Shown here piece by piece: positions 8,575 to 17,601 of a stretch of DNA of 64,000 nt (positions are counted from its first letter, which is position 1; the number at the start of each line of letters is the position of its first letter). Below the pieces are notes generated by a model. It searched no databases and was not told the DNA's origin. It saw only the letters and a program-made list of their open reading frames with translations. This DNA comes from Shinella sp. UYSO24 (GTDB lineage Bacteria > Pseudomonadota > Alphaproteobacteria > Rhizobiales > Rhizobiaceae), in contig CABHNZ010000016.1 in assembly GCA_902167985.1 (NCBI GenBank), positions 62,001 through 126,000 of the forward strand, in the 5' to 3' direction. The position numbers and the translations under genes were made by a program.

Positions 8575-9873
8575 ATGAATGTTGATATCACCCGGCTCCC
8601 GTCGGGGTTGACGGTCGTCACCGAGACGATGCCGCATCTGGAAAGCGTTGCGCTCGGCGTCTGGATCAAATCCGGATCGCGCAACGAGACCGAAGATGAA
8701 CACGGCATCGCCCATCTTCTCGAACACATGGCGTTCAAGGGCACCAAGCGTCGCTCGGCGCGTGATATCGCCGAGGAAATCGAGGATGTCGGCGGCGAAC
8801 TCAACGCCGCGACCTCCACCGAGACGACGTCCTATTACGCGCGCGTCCTCAAGGACCATGTGCCGCTCGCCGTCGATATCCTTGCCGATATCCTGACGGA
8901 ATCGGAATTCGACGAGGAAGAGCTTCGGCGCGAAAAGCACGTCATCCTGCAGGAAATCGGCGCGGCCAACGACACGCCGGACGACGTGATCTTCGACCGG
9001 TTTTCGGAAGCGGCCTATCGCGGCCAGACGATCGGCCGCGCCATTCTCGGCACGCCGGAGAAGGTCAACAGCTTCACGCCGAACCAGATCCGCGGCTATC
9101 TCTCGCGCAATTACACGACGGACCGGATGTTCATCGTGGCTGCAGGCGCCGTCGATCACGACGCGTTCTGCAAGCAGGTCGAGCAGCGCTTTGCCGGCCT
9201 GCCGCTGACGCCGAGCGCCCCGCCGGTCTTCGAGCCGGCCCGCTATATCGGCGGCGACGTGCGCGAGGAACGCGACCTCATGGATGCGCAGGTGCTTCTC
9301 GGTTTCGAGGGCAAGGCGTATCACATGCGTGACTTCTACTGTTCGCAGATCCTCGCCAATATTCTCGGCGGCGGCATGTCCTCGCGCCTCTTCCAGGAAG
9401 TGCGCGAGAAGCACGGGCTCTGCTACTCGGTCTACGCCTTCCATTGGGGCTTTTCCGATACCGGCATTTTCGGCGTGCATGCGGCCACCAACGGCAACGA
9501 GCTGCCGAAGCTGATGCCCGTCATCATCGAGGAGCTTCGCAAGACCTCGGAAAATATCGACCAGCAGGAAATCGACCGCGCCCGCGCCCAGATCCGCGCC
9601 CAGCTTCTGATGGGTCAGGAAAGCCCGGCCGCGCGCGCCGGCCAGATCGCCCGGCAGATGATGCTCTATGGCCGCCCCATTCCGAACCCGGAAATGATGG
9701 AACGGCTGGAAGGCATCACCACCCAGCGGCTGACCGACCTTGCCGGACGGCTGTTCTTCGATACCGTACCGACGCTTTCCGCCGTCGGCCCGATCGAAAA
9801 ACTGGCTCCGATTTCCGAGATTTCGGCAGCGCTTTCCTCGCCGGACGCCAAGGCGAAGAAAGTCGCCGGCTGA
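8575..9873 (+). CDS. M16-family zinc peptidase (mitochondrial processing peptidase-like)
   Basis: 432-residue metalloprotease. The inverted zinc motif HxxEH is present as HLLEH at about residue 44, with the downstream zinc-ligand Glu in the EELRREKHVILQE region and the glycine-rich loop LGGGMSSRLFQEVREKHGLCYSV in the second half. This arrangement is typical of the bacterial homologues of mitochondrial processing peptidase beta subunit, which cut short peptides or unfolded proteins. It sits between thrC and the RimJ-like acetyltransferase, a common order in rhizobia. There is no signal peptide, so it probably acts in the cytoplasm. The frame is intact. Confidence 0.9.
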   Translation: MNVDITRLPSGLTVVTETMPHLESVALGVWIKSGSRNETEDEHGIAHLLEHMAFKGTKRRSARDIAEEIEDVGGELNAATSTETTSYYARVLKDHVPLAVDILADILTESEFDEEELRREKHVILQEIGAANDTPDDVIFDRFSEAAYRGQTIGRAILGTPEKVNSFTPNQIRGYLSRNYTTDRMFIVAAGAVDHDAFCKQVEQRFAGLPLTPSAPPVFEPARYIGGDVREERDLMDAQVLLGFEGKAYHMRDFYCSQILANILGGGMSSRLFQEVREKHGLCYSVYAFHWGFSDTGIFGVHAATNGNELPKLMPVIIEELRKTSENIDQQEIDRARAQIRAQLLMGQESPAARAGQIARQMMLYGRPIPNPEMMERLEGITTQRLTDLAGRLFFDTVPTLSAVGPIEKLAPISEISAALSSPDAKAKKVAG

Positions 9874-9895
9874 GCATGTCCGGAAAAGGTGGGCG

Positions 9896-10506
9896 ATGAC
9901 ACGGTCGATGTTCCGGTTCCTTTCGCGACAGCCGGACACGCCAGAGCTTTTCGGCACGAGCCACCTTTTGCGGCTGCCGCGCAACGGCGATTTCAGGCAG
10001 TGGCATCAGCTGCGCTCGGAAAGCCGTGCCTTCCTGCAGCCATGGGAGCCGACCTGGCGTTCCGACGAATTGACGGAAAGCGCCTTCCGGGCCGCGTGAT
10101 GCGGGCCGGGCAGGAGTTTTCCGCCGGTTTGGCGGTGCCGTTGCTGCTGTTTCGCCGTGATGACGATGCGCTGCTCGGCGGGCTGACCATCGGCTATATA
10201 AGGCGGGGTGCGGCACAAAGCTGCATGATCGGATACTGGATGGGCGAACGTTTTGCCGGCCAAGGCCATATGTTGGCCGCATTGAACATGGCAATCCCTT
10301 ACATCTATAGCGGGCTTCAGTTGCACCGGATCGAGGCAGCCTGTATTCCGGACAATTGGAAGAGTATGCGGCTTTTGGAAAAGGCCGGCTTCGAGCGGGA
10401 AGGGCTTTTGCGCAAATATCTTAAAATAAACGGCGAATGGCGCGACCACGCAATGTTTTCCCGACTGCCGCAGGATGGCGAATTCGCAAAGATGATGCGG
10501 TCATGA
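9896..10506 (+). CDS. rimJ: RimJ/RimL-like GNAT acetyltransferase (frameshift near 10093)
   Basis: About 203 residues when rebuilt; probable N-terminal protein acetyltransferase using acetyl-CoA. The start at 9896 gives MTRSMFRFLSR and then ELFGTSHLLRLPRNGDFRQWHQLR, LQPWEPTW and ELTESAFR, all typical of this group. One C is missing in a run of three near 10093; the next frame continues with VMRAGQEFSAGLAVPL, GGLTIGYIRRGAAQSCMIGYW, the acetyl-CoA motif region ERFAGQGHMLAALN and IEAACIPDNWKSMRLLEKAGF. The stop overlaps the next start by four bases (ATGA). The gene name is by resemblance only; the acetylated target is not known. Confidence 0.8.
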
Positions 10507-13417
10507 GCGCACTTCAGACAAGCATGTCGGGACTGCGCCTCGGACGGTTGGTGCGCCTGGCGACCATGGCGCTTGCGCTGGTCGTGGCGCTGTTTGCCGT
10601 TGCCGCGCAGGCAGCAGAGCCGGTCAAGATCTCGCGTGACGATACCGCGCTCGACCTGACGAAGACGACCGATATCTACACCAATCAGGGCGAAGCGTTT
10701 CAGGTGACGACCGCCGCCGGTGCAGACGGCATCCGCCGGCGCATCGAAGTGCGCGCCACTTCGCCCAAGCATCAGGGTGACTGGGCGGTCTTTGCGCTCT
10801 CCAACGTCTCGGAAGAACAGCTGGAGCGCGTCATCGTCGCACCGCATTTCCGTCTGGTGAATTCCAAGATGTTCTGGCCGGATCTCGGCTCGCAGCGCAT
10901 CATCTCGATCACGCCGTCGGAAGGCTTTGCGCTCGACCGTATCCCGAGCCCCGACGCGGATGTATTCCGCATCACGCTCAATCCGGGCGCGACCATCACC
11001 TTTGTCGCGGAACTGGCGACCCCATCGCTGCCGCAGATCTATCTCTGGCAGCCCGACGCCTACAAGGACACGGTCAACGCGTTCACGCTCTATCGCGGCA
11101 TCGTGCTCGGCATTGCCGGCCTGCTTGCGGTGTTCCTCACCATTCTCTTCGTCGTCAAGGGCACCTCGATGCTGCCGGCAGCGGCGGCCCTCGCATGGGC
11201 GGTGCTTGCCTATATCTGCGTCGATTTCGGCTTCCTCGACAAGCTGATCACCGTGACGTCGAGCGATATCCGAATATGGCGAGCGGCGGCCGAAGTGGCG
11301 CTTGCCTCATCGCTCGTCATCTTCCTCTTCACCTATCTCAATCTCAATCGATGGCATGTGCATCTGGGCTATGCGACGCTTGCCTGGATCGTCGGCCTCG
11401 TGCTTCTCGGTGGCGTGGCGATCTACGATCCGTCAGTCGCCTCGGGTATTGCGCGCCTGTCGTTTGCGCTTACCGGCACGGTCGGCATTCTGCTCATCAT
11501 CTATCTCGGCTTCAACCGCTATGACCGCGCCATTCTTCTGGTGCCGACATGGGGTCTGCTGCTCGTCTGGCTGTTCGGCGGCTGGCTGACCGTTACGGGC
11601 CAGCTCGACAATGACATCATCCAGCCGGCGCTCGGCGGTGGTCTCGTCCTGATCGTGCTTCTGATCGGCTTTACCGTCATGCAGCACGCCTTTGCCGGTG
11701 GCGCCTATCAGCAGGGCCTGTTCTCCGATCTGGAACGCCAGTCGCTGGCGCTGACGGGCAGCGGCGATACGGTCTGGGACTGGGACGTGGCGCGCGACCG
11801 CGTCGTCACCACGCCCGACATCTCGATGCGGCTGGGGCTCGATCCGGGTGCGATGCACGGGCCGGTGCGCAACTGGCTGCCGCGCCTGCATCCCGATGAC
11901 CGCGACCGGTTCCGTGCGACGCTCGACGTGCTTCTCGAACATCGCAAGGGCAGGCTCAACCACGAGTTCCGCATCCGCGCCGAAGACGGGCATTTTCACT
12001 GGCTGCAGATCCGCGCACGGCCGGTTCTGGGTTCCGATGGCGAGATCATTCGCTGCGTCGGCACCGTCATCGACGTGACCGAACAGAAGAACTCGGTCGA
12101 GCGGCTTCTGCAGGATGCGCTGCATGACAACCTGACCGGCCTGCCGAACCGGCAGGTCTTCCTCGACCGGCTGCAATCGGTTCTGGCGCTGGCACCGGGT
12201 GGCGATACGGTTCGCCCGACCGTGCTTGCCATCGACATCGACCGTTACAAGCAGGTGAACGATACGCTCGGCATTGCCGCGGGCGACAATATCCTGATCG
12301 CGCTGACGCGGCGCCTGCGCCGGCTTCTGAAGCCGCAGGATACGCTGGCGCGGCTTTCCGGCGACGAATTCGGCCTGATCCTCGTCTCCGAACACGATCC
12401 GGCCAAGGTCGCGGATTTTGCCGATGCGGTGTCGAAGGCGATCATGGTGCCGATCAATTTCGCCAATCGCGAGATTGTGCTGACGGCATCGATCGGGCTT
12501 TCCTCCTGGGTGGACCAGCAGGAAAGTGCGGCCGGCCTTCTCGCCGATGCGGAACTTGCCATGTACCGGGCCAAGCGTGCCGGCGGCAACAAGGTCGAGC
12601 CGTTCCGGCCGGCCTTCCGCGCCGGGGGCACGGACCGGCTGCAGCTCGAAACCGACCTTCGCCGTGCCATCGAGCGCAAGGAACTGTCGCTCGCCTACCA
12701 GCCGATCATCAGCCTGCGCGACGGCGAGGTTGCCGGTTTCGAGGCGCTGATGCGCTGGGAACATCCCAAGCGCGGCAATATTCCGGCCTCGGAATTCATC
12801 CCTATCGCCGAAATGTCCGACCTGATTGGCCCGCTCGGCATTTCGCGCTCGACCGCGCCGCAGCCGATCTCACAGGCTGGCAGAACCAGACCGGCAATCT
12901 GCCGATCTTCGTCTCGGTCAACCTGTCGAGCGCGCAGCTGCTGAACGCCGATCTCTATAATGACGTCAGGGCGCTGTTCCAGAAAAGCCAGGTCGATCCC
13001 GGCCAGATCAAGCTGGAACTGACCGAGTCGCTGATGATGGAGAACCCGGAACAGGCGCGGCTGGTGCTTACCAAGCTGAAGGAAACGGGTTTGAGCCTCG
13101 CGCTCGACGATTTCGGCACGGGCTATTCCTCGCTCGGCTATCTGACGCAGTTCCCGTTCGACACGATCAAGCTCGACAAGGCGCTGGTGCGTGATGCGAC
13201 CGACAAGCGGGCTATCCTGCTTCGCTCCGTCATCGCCATGGCCCGCGCCCTCGACATGGTGGTCGTGGCCGAAGGCATCGAAACGGATGAGGATGCGGCG
13301 GAACTCGCCAAGATGGGCTGCCATTATGGCCAGAGCTATCTCTTCGGCCCGCCGGTTGCACCGGATGCGGTGCTACGGCTTCTCAAGGAACGCTTCCCGC
13401 TGACGAAGAGGGCGTAA
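10503..13417 (+). CDS. Membrane-bound PAS-GGDEF-EAL signalling protein (frameshift near 12843)
   Basis: About 971 residues when rebuilt; makes and/or breaks the second messenger cyclic di-GMP at the inner membrane. Order: signal peptide (1-35, ending AAQAAE), periplasmic sensor-like domain (about 36-195), a block of several membrane helices (about 200-400), a PAS domain with HPDDRDRF and HEFRIRAEDGHFHWLQIR (about 420-540), GGDEF domain with the signature as SGDEF in ARLSGDEFGLIL, then an EAL domain with FEALMRWEHPKRG, LTESLMMEN and LALDDFGTGYSSLGYL. The EAL catalytic acids appear present, so phosphodiesterase activity is likely; SGDEF variants can retain cyclase activity. One T is missing near 12843 at the start of the EAL half. 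It overlaps the RimJ-like gene by four bases. Confidence 0.85.
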
Positions 13418-13448
13418 CCGCCCTTTCCTTCCTGCTTCGTCTCAGCCT

Positions 13449-14588
13449 TCAAGCGGCAAATGTCGTCGGATGCATGGCCGGCGGTGCTGCGGCATTGACC
13501 ATGTTATCGTGGATAAGCTGGTGGACGAATTGCAGCTTGGCGACGACGGCAGGTGCCAGAATGAACGGATAGAGATCCGGGACACCCATCGACCGGTGAA
13601 TGCTGTTCAGGGCCAGACTGAACGGCACCCAGGCGGTAACGAGCTGTTCCGCGCCTGATGCGGCATAGGGGTCGAAAGCCACTTCCGCCGCCAGTTCCTC
13701 ATGGCGGCGTGGCTCGATCGACATGCCGTAGGAGCGCGCCGTTTCCAGCGTATCGACGATGTGGAGATAATGGGCGAAGCTTTCGGCGAAGTCCTCCCAC
13801 GGATGCGAACTCGCATAGGTGCTCACGTAGAACTGCTGCCAGTCCGGCGGCGGGCCGACTTCGTAATTGCGCTTGAGAGCCTCGCCGTAATCTGCCGTCT
13901 CATCACCAAAGACGGCTCTGAAGGCATCGAGCTTGCCACCGTCGCGCACCAGACGATCCCATATGTAATGGCCGGTCTCGTGGCGGAAATGGCCGAGCAG
14001 CGTGCGGTATGGCTCGTTCATCGAGACGCGGATCTGCTCGCGGGTGGCATCATCGGCCTCGGCGGCGCGGATCGCGATCAGGCCGTTCTCGTGGCCGGTC
14101 ATGGCCGCCTTGACGGTGCCATCGGGCTGGATTTCATCAACGAGGAAATCGAAGACGAGGCCGCCATCGGGATCCTCGTCACGATTGATGCGCGGCAGGT
14201 TCCAGCGCATCATCGAGTAGAAGAGATGCCGCTGCGCCTGACTGATGCGGCGCCACTGGTTGAGCCCCTCTTCCGTCGCGGCATCGGGCACCAGCCGGTT
14301 ATGCCGGCAGGCGGGGCAGAAGGGGTGCGGATCATCTGCCAGAACGGTCCAGTTGCAGACGTCGATGGCAGCGTTTTCGCAAAGTCTCACCTTGTGCGCC
14401 TGATTGGCAAAAAGATGCCAGGTAACATCGTTCGGGGATGGCTGGATGGAGGCGTCCTGCTGCTCCTGCTCCAGCGCATGCATTTCCAGAAGCTCCGGCA
14501 CGAAGGCGAGCCGATAGCCGCAGTTGACGCAGTTCCGGTTGTCGAAATGAATGGTCTGGCCGCAATGATCGCATTCGTAGAGGCGCAT
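13449..14588 (-). CDS. Zinc-ribbon metallopeptidase (DUF2248-type)
   Basis: 379 residues from the ATG at 14588, whose product begins MRLYECDHCGQT; a longer start at 14645 would only add a linker. The N-terminus is a zinc ribbon (CDHC and CVNC about 14 residues apart), followed by two more Cys and a CPACRHN knuckle near residue 105. The C-terminal half has the metalloprotease motif HETGHYIWDRL near residue 215 and a third-ligand region WEDFAESFAHYLHIVDT. It belongs to a family annotated as putative zinc-binding metallopeptidases; substrates are not known to me. No signal peptide is visible. Convergent with the EAL protein; the gene itself is intact. Confidence 0.8.
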   Translation of the reverse strand: MRLYECDHCGQTIHFDNRNCVNCGYRLAFVPELLEMHALEQEQQDASIQPSPNDVTWHLFANQAHKVRLCENAAIDVCNWTVLADDPHPFCPACRHNRLVPDAATEEGLNQWRRISQAQRHLFYSMMRWNLPRINRDEDPDGGLVFDFLVDEIQPDGTVKAAMTGHENGLIAIRAAEADDATREQIRVSMNEPYRTLLGHFRHETGHYIWDRLVRDGGKLDAFRAVFGDETADYGEALKRNYEVGPPPDWQQFYVSTYASSHPWEDFAESFAHYLHIVDTLETARSYGMSIEPRRHEELAAEVAFDPYAASGAEQLVTAWVPFSLALNSIHRSMGVPDLYPFILAPAVVAKLQFVHQLIHDNMVNAAAPPAMHPTTFAA

Positions 14589-14647
14589 GGCGAAATCCGT
14601 TGACGGTTGGGTGTGTTGCTCGATGACGCGCGGCTCGTGACGCATAT

Positions 14648-14683
14648 AAAAAACCTGCCCCGGCGAGCCGTCGGAACAGGTTT
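14648..14683 (-). terminator. Rho-independent terminator of csbD
   Basis: Read on the minus strand, AAACCTG pairs with CAGGTTT around an inner GC-rich hairpin, and the right arm runs directly into a T-rich tail. It lies just downstream of csbD and upstream of the metallopeptidase gene on the same strand. Confidence 0.65.
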
Positions 14684-14708
14684 GTTTCAGGCTCGAAAGA
14701 CCGTCGGA

Positions 14709-14900
14709 TCAGAGGCGATCGACGAAGTCCTTCGCAGCGTCCTTGACCTTGCCCTTGGCCTGCTGGGCATGGCCCTTGGCTTCCTGGGCAGACCCCTTGG
14801 CCTTCAGCTTCGGGTTGTCGGTCATCTCGCCGGCAGCCTGCTTTACCTTGCCGGATACCTCATTGGCCTTGCCGGCGATCTTATCACTGGTGCTACCCAT
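14709..14900 (-). CDS. csbD: CsbD-family stress protein
   Basis: 63-residue, highly charged, Lys/Ala/Gly-rich cytoplasmic protein of the CsbD family: MGSTSDKIAGKANEVSGK, KQAAGEMTDNPKLKAKG and repeated AKG(H/K) units ending in KDFVDRL. Its function is poorly understood, but these proteins are strongly induced by general stress in many bacteria. A good AAGGAG ribosome site precedes the ATG. The upstream region carries a near-perfect EcfG-type promoter (14954-14979), which fits membership of the general stress regulon. Confidence 0.9.
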   Translation of the reverse strand: MGSTSDKIAGKANEVSGKVKQAAGEMTDNPKLKAKGSAQEAKGHAQQAKGKVKDAAKDFVDRL

Positions 14901-14953
14901 CTTGGTTCTCCTTACTCAATCTTGCGACGCTTGCTTGCGTCTTGCGGAGATCA

Positions 14954-14979
14954 AACGAGGAGAGCGCGGATTTCGTTCC
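14954..14979 (-). promoter_or_regulatory. EcfG (general stress sigma factor) promoter of csbD
   Basis: On the minus strand the sequence reads GGAAC, 17 bases, CGTT. The known consensus for alphaproteobacterial EcfG/RpoE2-type promoters is GGAAC-N16/17-CGTT. It ends about 54 bases before the csbD start, a reasonable leader length. The match is direct; its use by EcfG is inferred. Confidence 0.75.
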
Positions 14980-15023
14980 ATGTAATTTGCAGGGGTTTTG
15001 CCGAAATGAAACAGATCCCGCGA

Positions 15024-15632
15024 TCAGGCGTGTCCGGCTTCGGCAGAAAGCATTTCCGGCGAGACGCCCATGGAAGCGAGTGCCCGCTCGTATTTTCCCT
15101 CCACCAGACCATCGAAGATCAGGTCCTCGCGGGCGGGGCAATTGAGCCAGCCATTGCCGGCGATCTCGCTCTCCAGCTGGCCCGGTCCCCAGCCGGCATA
15201 GCCGAGCAGCATGGTGGCGCGCGCCGGGCCGCGTCCTGCGCAGATGGCGCGAATGATGTCGAGCGTCGCCGTCAGCGAGATATCGTCACTGACGGGAATG
15301 GAGGACTCGCTGTTGAAATCATCCGAGTGAAGCACGAAGCCGCGGCCGCATTCCACCGGGCCACCGGAGAGAATGGGGAAATTGCGCATGTCCGGCGGCA
15401 GCATGATGATATCCGGCTCTTCCATCAGCTTCAGATGCATCAGCACATCGGGGAAGGAAATTTCCTGCGGGCGATTGATGACGAACCCCATGGCGCCGGC
15501 CTGCGAGTGGGCGCAGATATAGACGACACTGCGCGCAAAATTGCTGTCCTGCATGCCGGGCATGGCAATCAGGAACTGGCCATCGAGGAAGCCTCGCTCG
15601 CGTTCTTCCATCAGGGTCGAGAATGCCATCAT
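15024..15632 (-). CDS. YqgE/AlgH-family protein
   Basis: 202 residues. Family hallmarks are GQFLIAMPGMQDSNFARSVVYIC near the N-terminus, MGFVINRP (about 48-55), LSGGPVE (about 90) and LLGYAGWGPGQLESEI (about 145-160), followed by WL and a C-terminal EREDLIFDGL-like segment. The molecular function of YqgE is not established; it is widely conserved in proteobacteria and a transcriptional role has been proposed for AlgH. No signal peptide. It is divergent from the DsbD-like gene at 15822. Start could also be the second Met, three bases downstream. Confidence 0.85.
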   Translation of the reverse strand: MMAFSTLMEERERGFLDGQFLIAMPGMQDSNFARSVVYICAHSQAGAMGFVINRPQEISFPDVLMHLKLMEEPDIIMLPPDMRNFPILSGGPVECGRGFVLHSDDFNSESSIPVSDDISLTATLDIIRAICAGRGPARATMLLGYAGWGPGQLESEIAGNGWLNCPAREDLIFDGLVEGKYERALASMGVSPEMLSAEAGHA

Positions 15633-15821
15633 GCCTCCTGTTTCCGCCCGGGCTCCGCTGACGATCCATCGCGGATCGTCGCGATATGGCGCGAATACGC
15701 ATCAATAAGACGCGTCTGAAATGAAGATGGGGCAGAGCGCCCTATCAATCAACCGAAAATGATGGCGATGCCCGGCATGACGACTGGTGGATGCGGACGC
15801 GATAGGCTAAACCCGTGGCCC

Positions 15822-16709
15822 ATGAAAGCCATGACCCGGTTCACCCATTGGCGGCGCAACCGCGTCAGCCCCTTGATCCCTGCCCTTCTGATCGCCCTGA
15901 ACTGCCTTGCGGGCTCACTTTCGCTCGCCCTGATCGGCGCCACGGCATCGCAGGCGGCCAGCAGCGAATGGGCGACCAACGAGGGCGGGCGGATGCGGCT
16001 CGTCGCGCTGCCGCCCGGACCGGACGGAAAGGTGCGCGGCGCGCTGCAGATCGAACCGAAATCAGGCTGGATCACCTATTGGCGCGAACCGGGCGATGCC
16101 GGCATTCCGCCGAAACTCACCTTTCCGCAGACCGACAAGGTGAAGCTCAACAGAATGGCCTATCCGACGCCGAAGCGCATCGATACGGCCGAGCTCAAGG
16201 ATATCGGCTATGACGCGCCGGTCGCCTTCCCCTTCGAGCTGACGCTGACGGATCCCGACCAGCCGATCATGCTGAGCGCCTCCGCCTTTATCGGCCTCTG
16301 CCTCAATATCTGCATCCCCTTCCAAGCCGATTTCGTTCTGCCGCTCGGCAAGGACCGCGGCACGCCGGTGGAAGAGGCGATGATCATCAATTCGGCCGAA
16401 GCGCAGGTTCCGCCGAAGCCGAGCGACGATTTTGCCGTGACCCATTATGCGATGATGCATGGCGGCGACATCCTGCGCCTAACCATCCGCCTGCCCAAGC
16501 AGGAAACGGCCAAGCCGACCGTGATCGTGACGGGGCCGGAAGGGCATGTTCTCGTGGACGGCATCAATGCGCAGCGGATCGGCGACAGCTATTCGCTCGA
16601 CATGCCGGTCGGCAAGTTGCCGAAGGGCTATGATATTGCCGGAAAGCATTGGGGCATTCTCGTCATCTCGGGCAACCGCTCGATCGAGACCGCGCTCGCC
16701 TTCGACTAA
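15822..16709 (+). CDS. Periplasmic protein with DsbD N-terminal-like domain
   Basis: About 295 residues from the ATG at 15822 (MKAMTRFTHW); longer starts at 15759 are possible. A basic N-terminus, a hydrophobic segment (LIPALLIALNCLAGSLSLALIGA) and an ATASQAAS cleavage-like site point to export. The mature part resembles the N-terminal, immunoglobulin-like domain of the thiol:disulfide interchange protein DsbD: SGWITYWREPGDAG, a Pro-rich beta sheet, and the redox pair in GLCLNICIPF (two Cys separated by three residues). There is no membrane or thioredoxin domain, so it is a stand-alone version, probably passing reducing power to some periplasmic partner. Peroxiredoxin follows 179 bases downstream. 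Confidence 0.75.
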   Translation: MKAMTRFTHWRRNRVSPLIPALLIALNCLAGSLSLALIGATASQAASSEWATNEGGRMRLVALPPGPDGKVRGALQIEPKSGWITYWREPGDAGIPPKLTFPQTDKVKLNRMAYPTPKRIDTAELKDIGYDAPVAFPFELTLTDPDQPIMLSASAFIGLCLNICIPFQADFVLPLGKDRGTPVEEAMIINSAEAQVPPKPSDDFAVTHYAMMHGGDILRLTIRLPKQETAKPTVIVTGPEGHVLVDGINAQRIGDSYSLDMPVGKLPKGYDIAGKHWGILVISGNRSIETALAFD

Positions 16710-16888
16710 GGCTCACCGCCAGCCGTGCCTTGTGGTGACGGCCTATCATGGCTCGTCTTCCTGCTTGTGTTGCCGTTTTGCGCGTCTATAGTGCAGCGCG
16801 AAAGCGGGCGCGCCACACCGCTGCCCCTTTCGATCCCCACCGATTTTGACGACCCGCTCATTTGATCAATGCACGAGAGGAGACACCC

Positions 16889-17374
16889 ATGACGATCGCA
16901 ATCGGCGAAAGCCTGCCTGAAGCCAAGTTCAAGGAAAAGACCGCCGACGGCCCGGTCGAGATTTCCACCACCGACCTGTTCAAGGGCAAGAAAGTCGTGC
17001 TGTTTGCCGTGCCCGGCGCCTTCACGCCCACCTGCTCGCTCAACCACCTGCCCGGCTATCTCGACAACCGCGAGGCCCTCATCGCCAAGGGCGTCGACGA
17101 TATCGCCGTTCTTGCCGTCAATGACTGGCATGTCATGGGCGCATGGGCACAGCAGTCCGGCGGCATGGGCAAGATCCATTTCCTCGCCGACTGGGACGGC
17201 GCCTTCACCAAGGCACTCGGCCTCGATGCAGACCTTTCCGCCGGCGGTCTCGGCATCCGTTCGAAGCGCTATTCCATGCTCGTCGAAGACGGCGTGGTGA
17301 AGTCGCTCAACATCGAGGAAAGCCCCGGCCAGGCAACCGTTTCGGCTGCCGAAGCGATGCTGGCGCAGATCTGA
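16889..17374 (+). CDS. Peroxiredoxin (Prx5/redoxin type)
   Basis: 161-residue thiol peroxidase that reduces hydrogen peroxide and organic peroxides in the cytoplasm. The start at 16889 follows AGGAGA; an in-frame ATG at 16862 is less likely. The peroxidatic Cys (about 49) lies in PGAFTPTCSLNHLPGY, and the conserved Arg in LGIRSKRYSMLVEDG (about 127) completes the active site. The hydrophobic core VVLFAVPG and the C-terminal EESPGQATVSAAEAML fit the family that includes plant type II and bacterial Prx5 enzymes, which usually use glutathione/glutaredoxin. The frame is intact, and a strong terminator follows at 17475-17503. Confidence 0.92.
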   Translation: MTIAIGESLPEAKFKEKTADGPVEISTTDLFKGKKVVLFAVPGAFTPTCSLNHLPGYLDNREALIAKGVDDIAVLAVNDWHVMGAWAQQSGGMGKIHFLADWDGAFTKALGLDADLSAGGLGIRSKRYSMLVEDGVVKSLNIEESPGQATVSAAEAMLAQI

Positions 17375-17474
17375 ACCGCCTCTTCCGGCGGCAAATGCCG
17401 GAAACGTTCTACCTTGCTGGCCGGGCCGATCCCGAGAAGGACGGCATCCGGCACAGAACAATCTTGAAGACGCT

Positions 17475-17503
17475 AAGGGCACCTTTTCAGGTGCCCTTTT
17501 TGT
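17475..17503 (+). terminator. Rho-independent terminator after peroxiredoxin
   Basis: AAGGGCACCT pairs with AGGTGCCCTT around a short loop, followed by a run of five T. It separates the peroxiredoxin gene from the zinc transporter operon. Confidence 0.85.
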
Positions 17504-17562
17504 TTAGCACTGCTGCGGAAGCCATCCGTCGCTTTCCGGCTTGCCATAAGCAGAAGCGCAAT

Positions 17563-17588
17563 GTAATACCATTACGTAATGTTATTAC
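17563..17588. promoter_or_regulatory. Two tandem palindromic operators, probable Zur boxes
   Basis: Bases 17563-17575 and 17576-17588 are two directly adjacent perfect inverted repeats with the same arms, GTAAT-N3-ATTAC. They lie 14 bases before the first ORF of the zinc ABC transporter operon. A palindrome of this size and AT-rich arm sequence upstream of a metal importer is typical of a Fur-family repressor site. Zur is the likely regulator because the operon looks like a zinc importer; a different Fur-family regulator cannot be excluded from sequence alone. Confidence 0.65.
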
Positions 17589-17601
17589 ATACAGGCACTC
17601 C

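Noticed and set aside
8518..9984. Minus-strand open frame of 488 codons opposite the M16 peptidase
   Set aside because: Same reason: antisense to an intact gene whose motifs are clear.
17563..17588. Manganese regulator (Mur) or iron regulator (RirA/Irr) site
   Set aside because: The arms GTAAT/ATTAC do not resemble the motifs I know for those regulators; a zinc repressor fits the operon better, though this is not proved.
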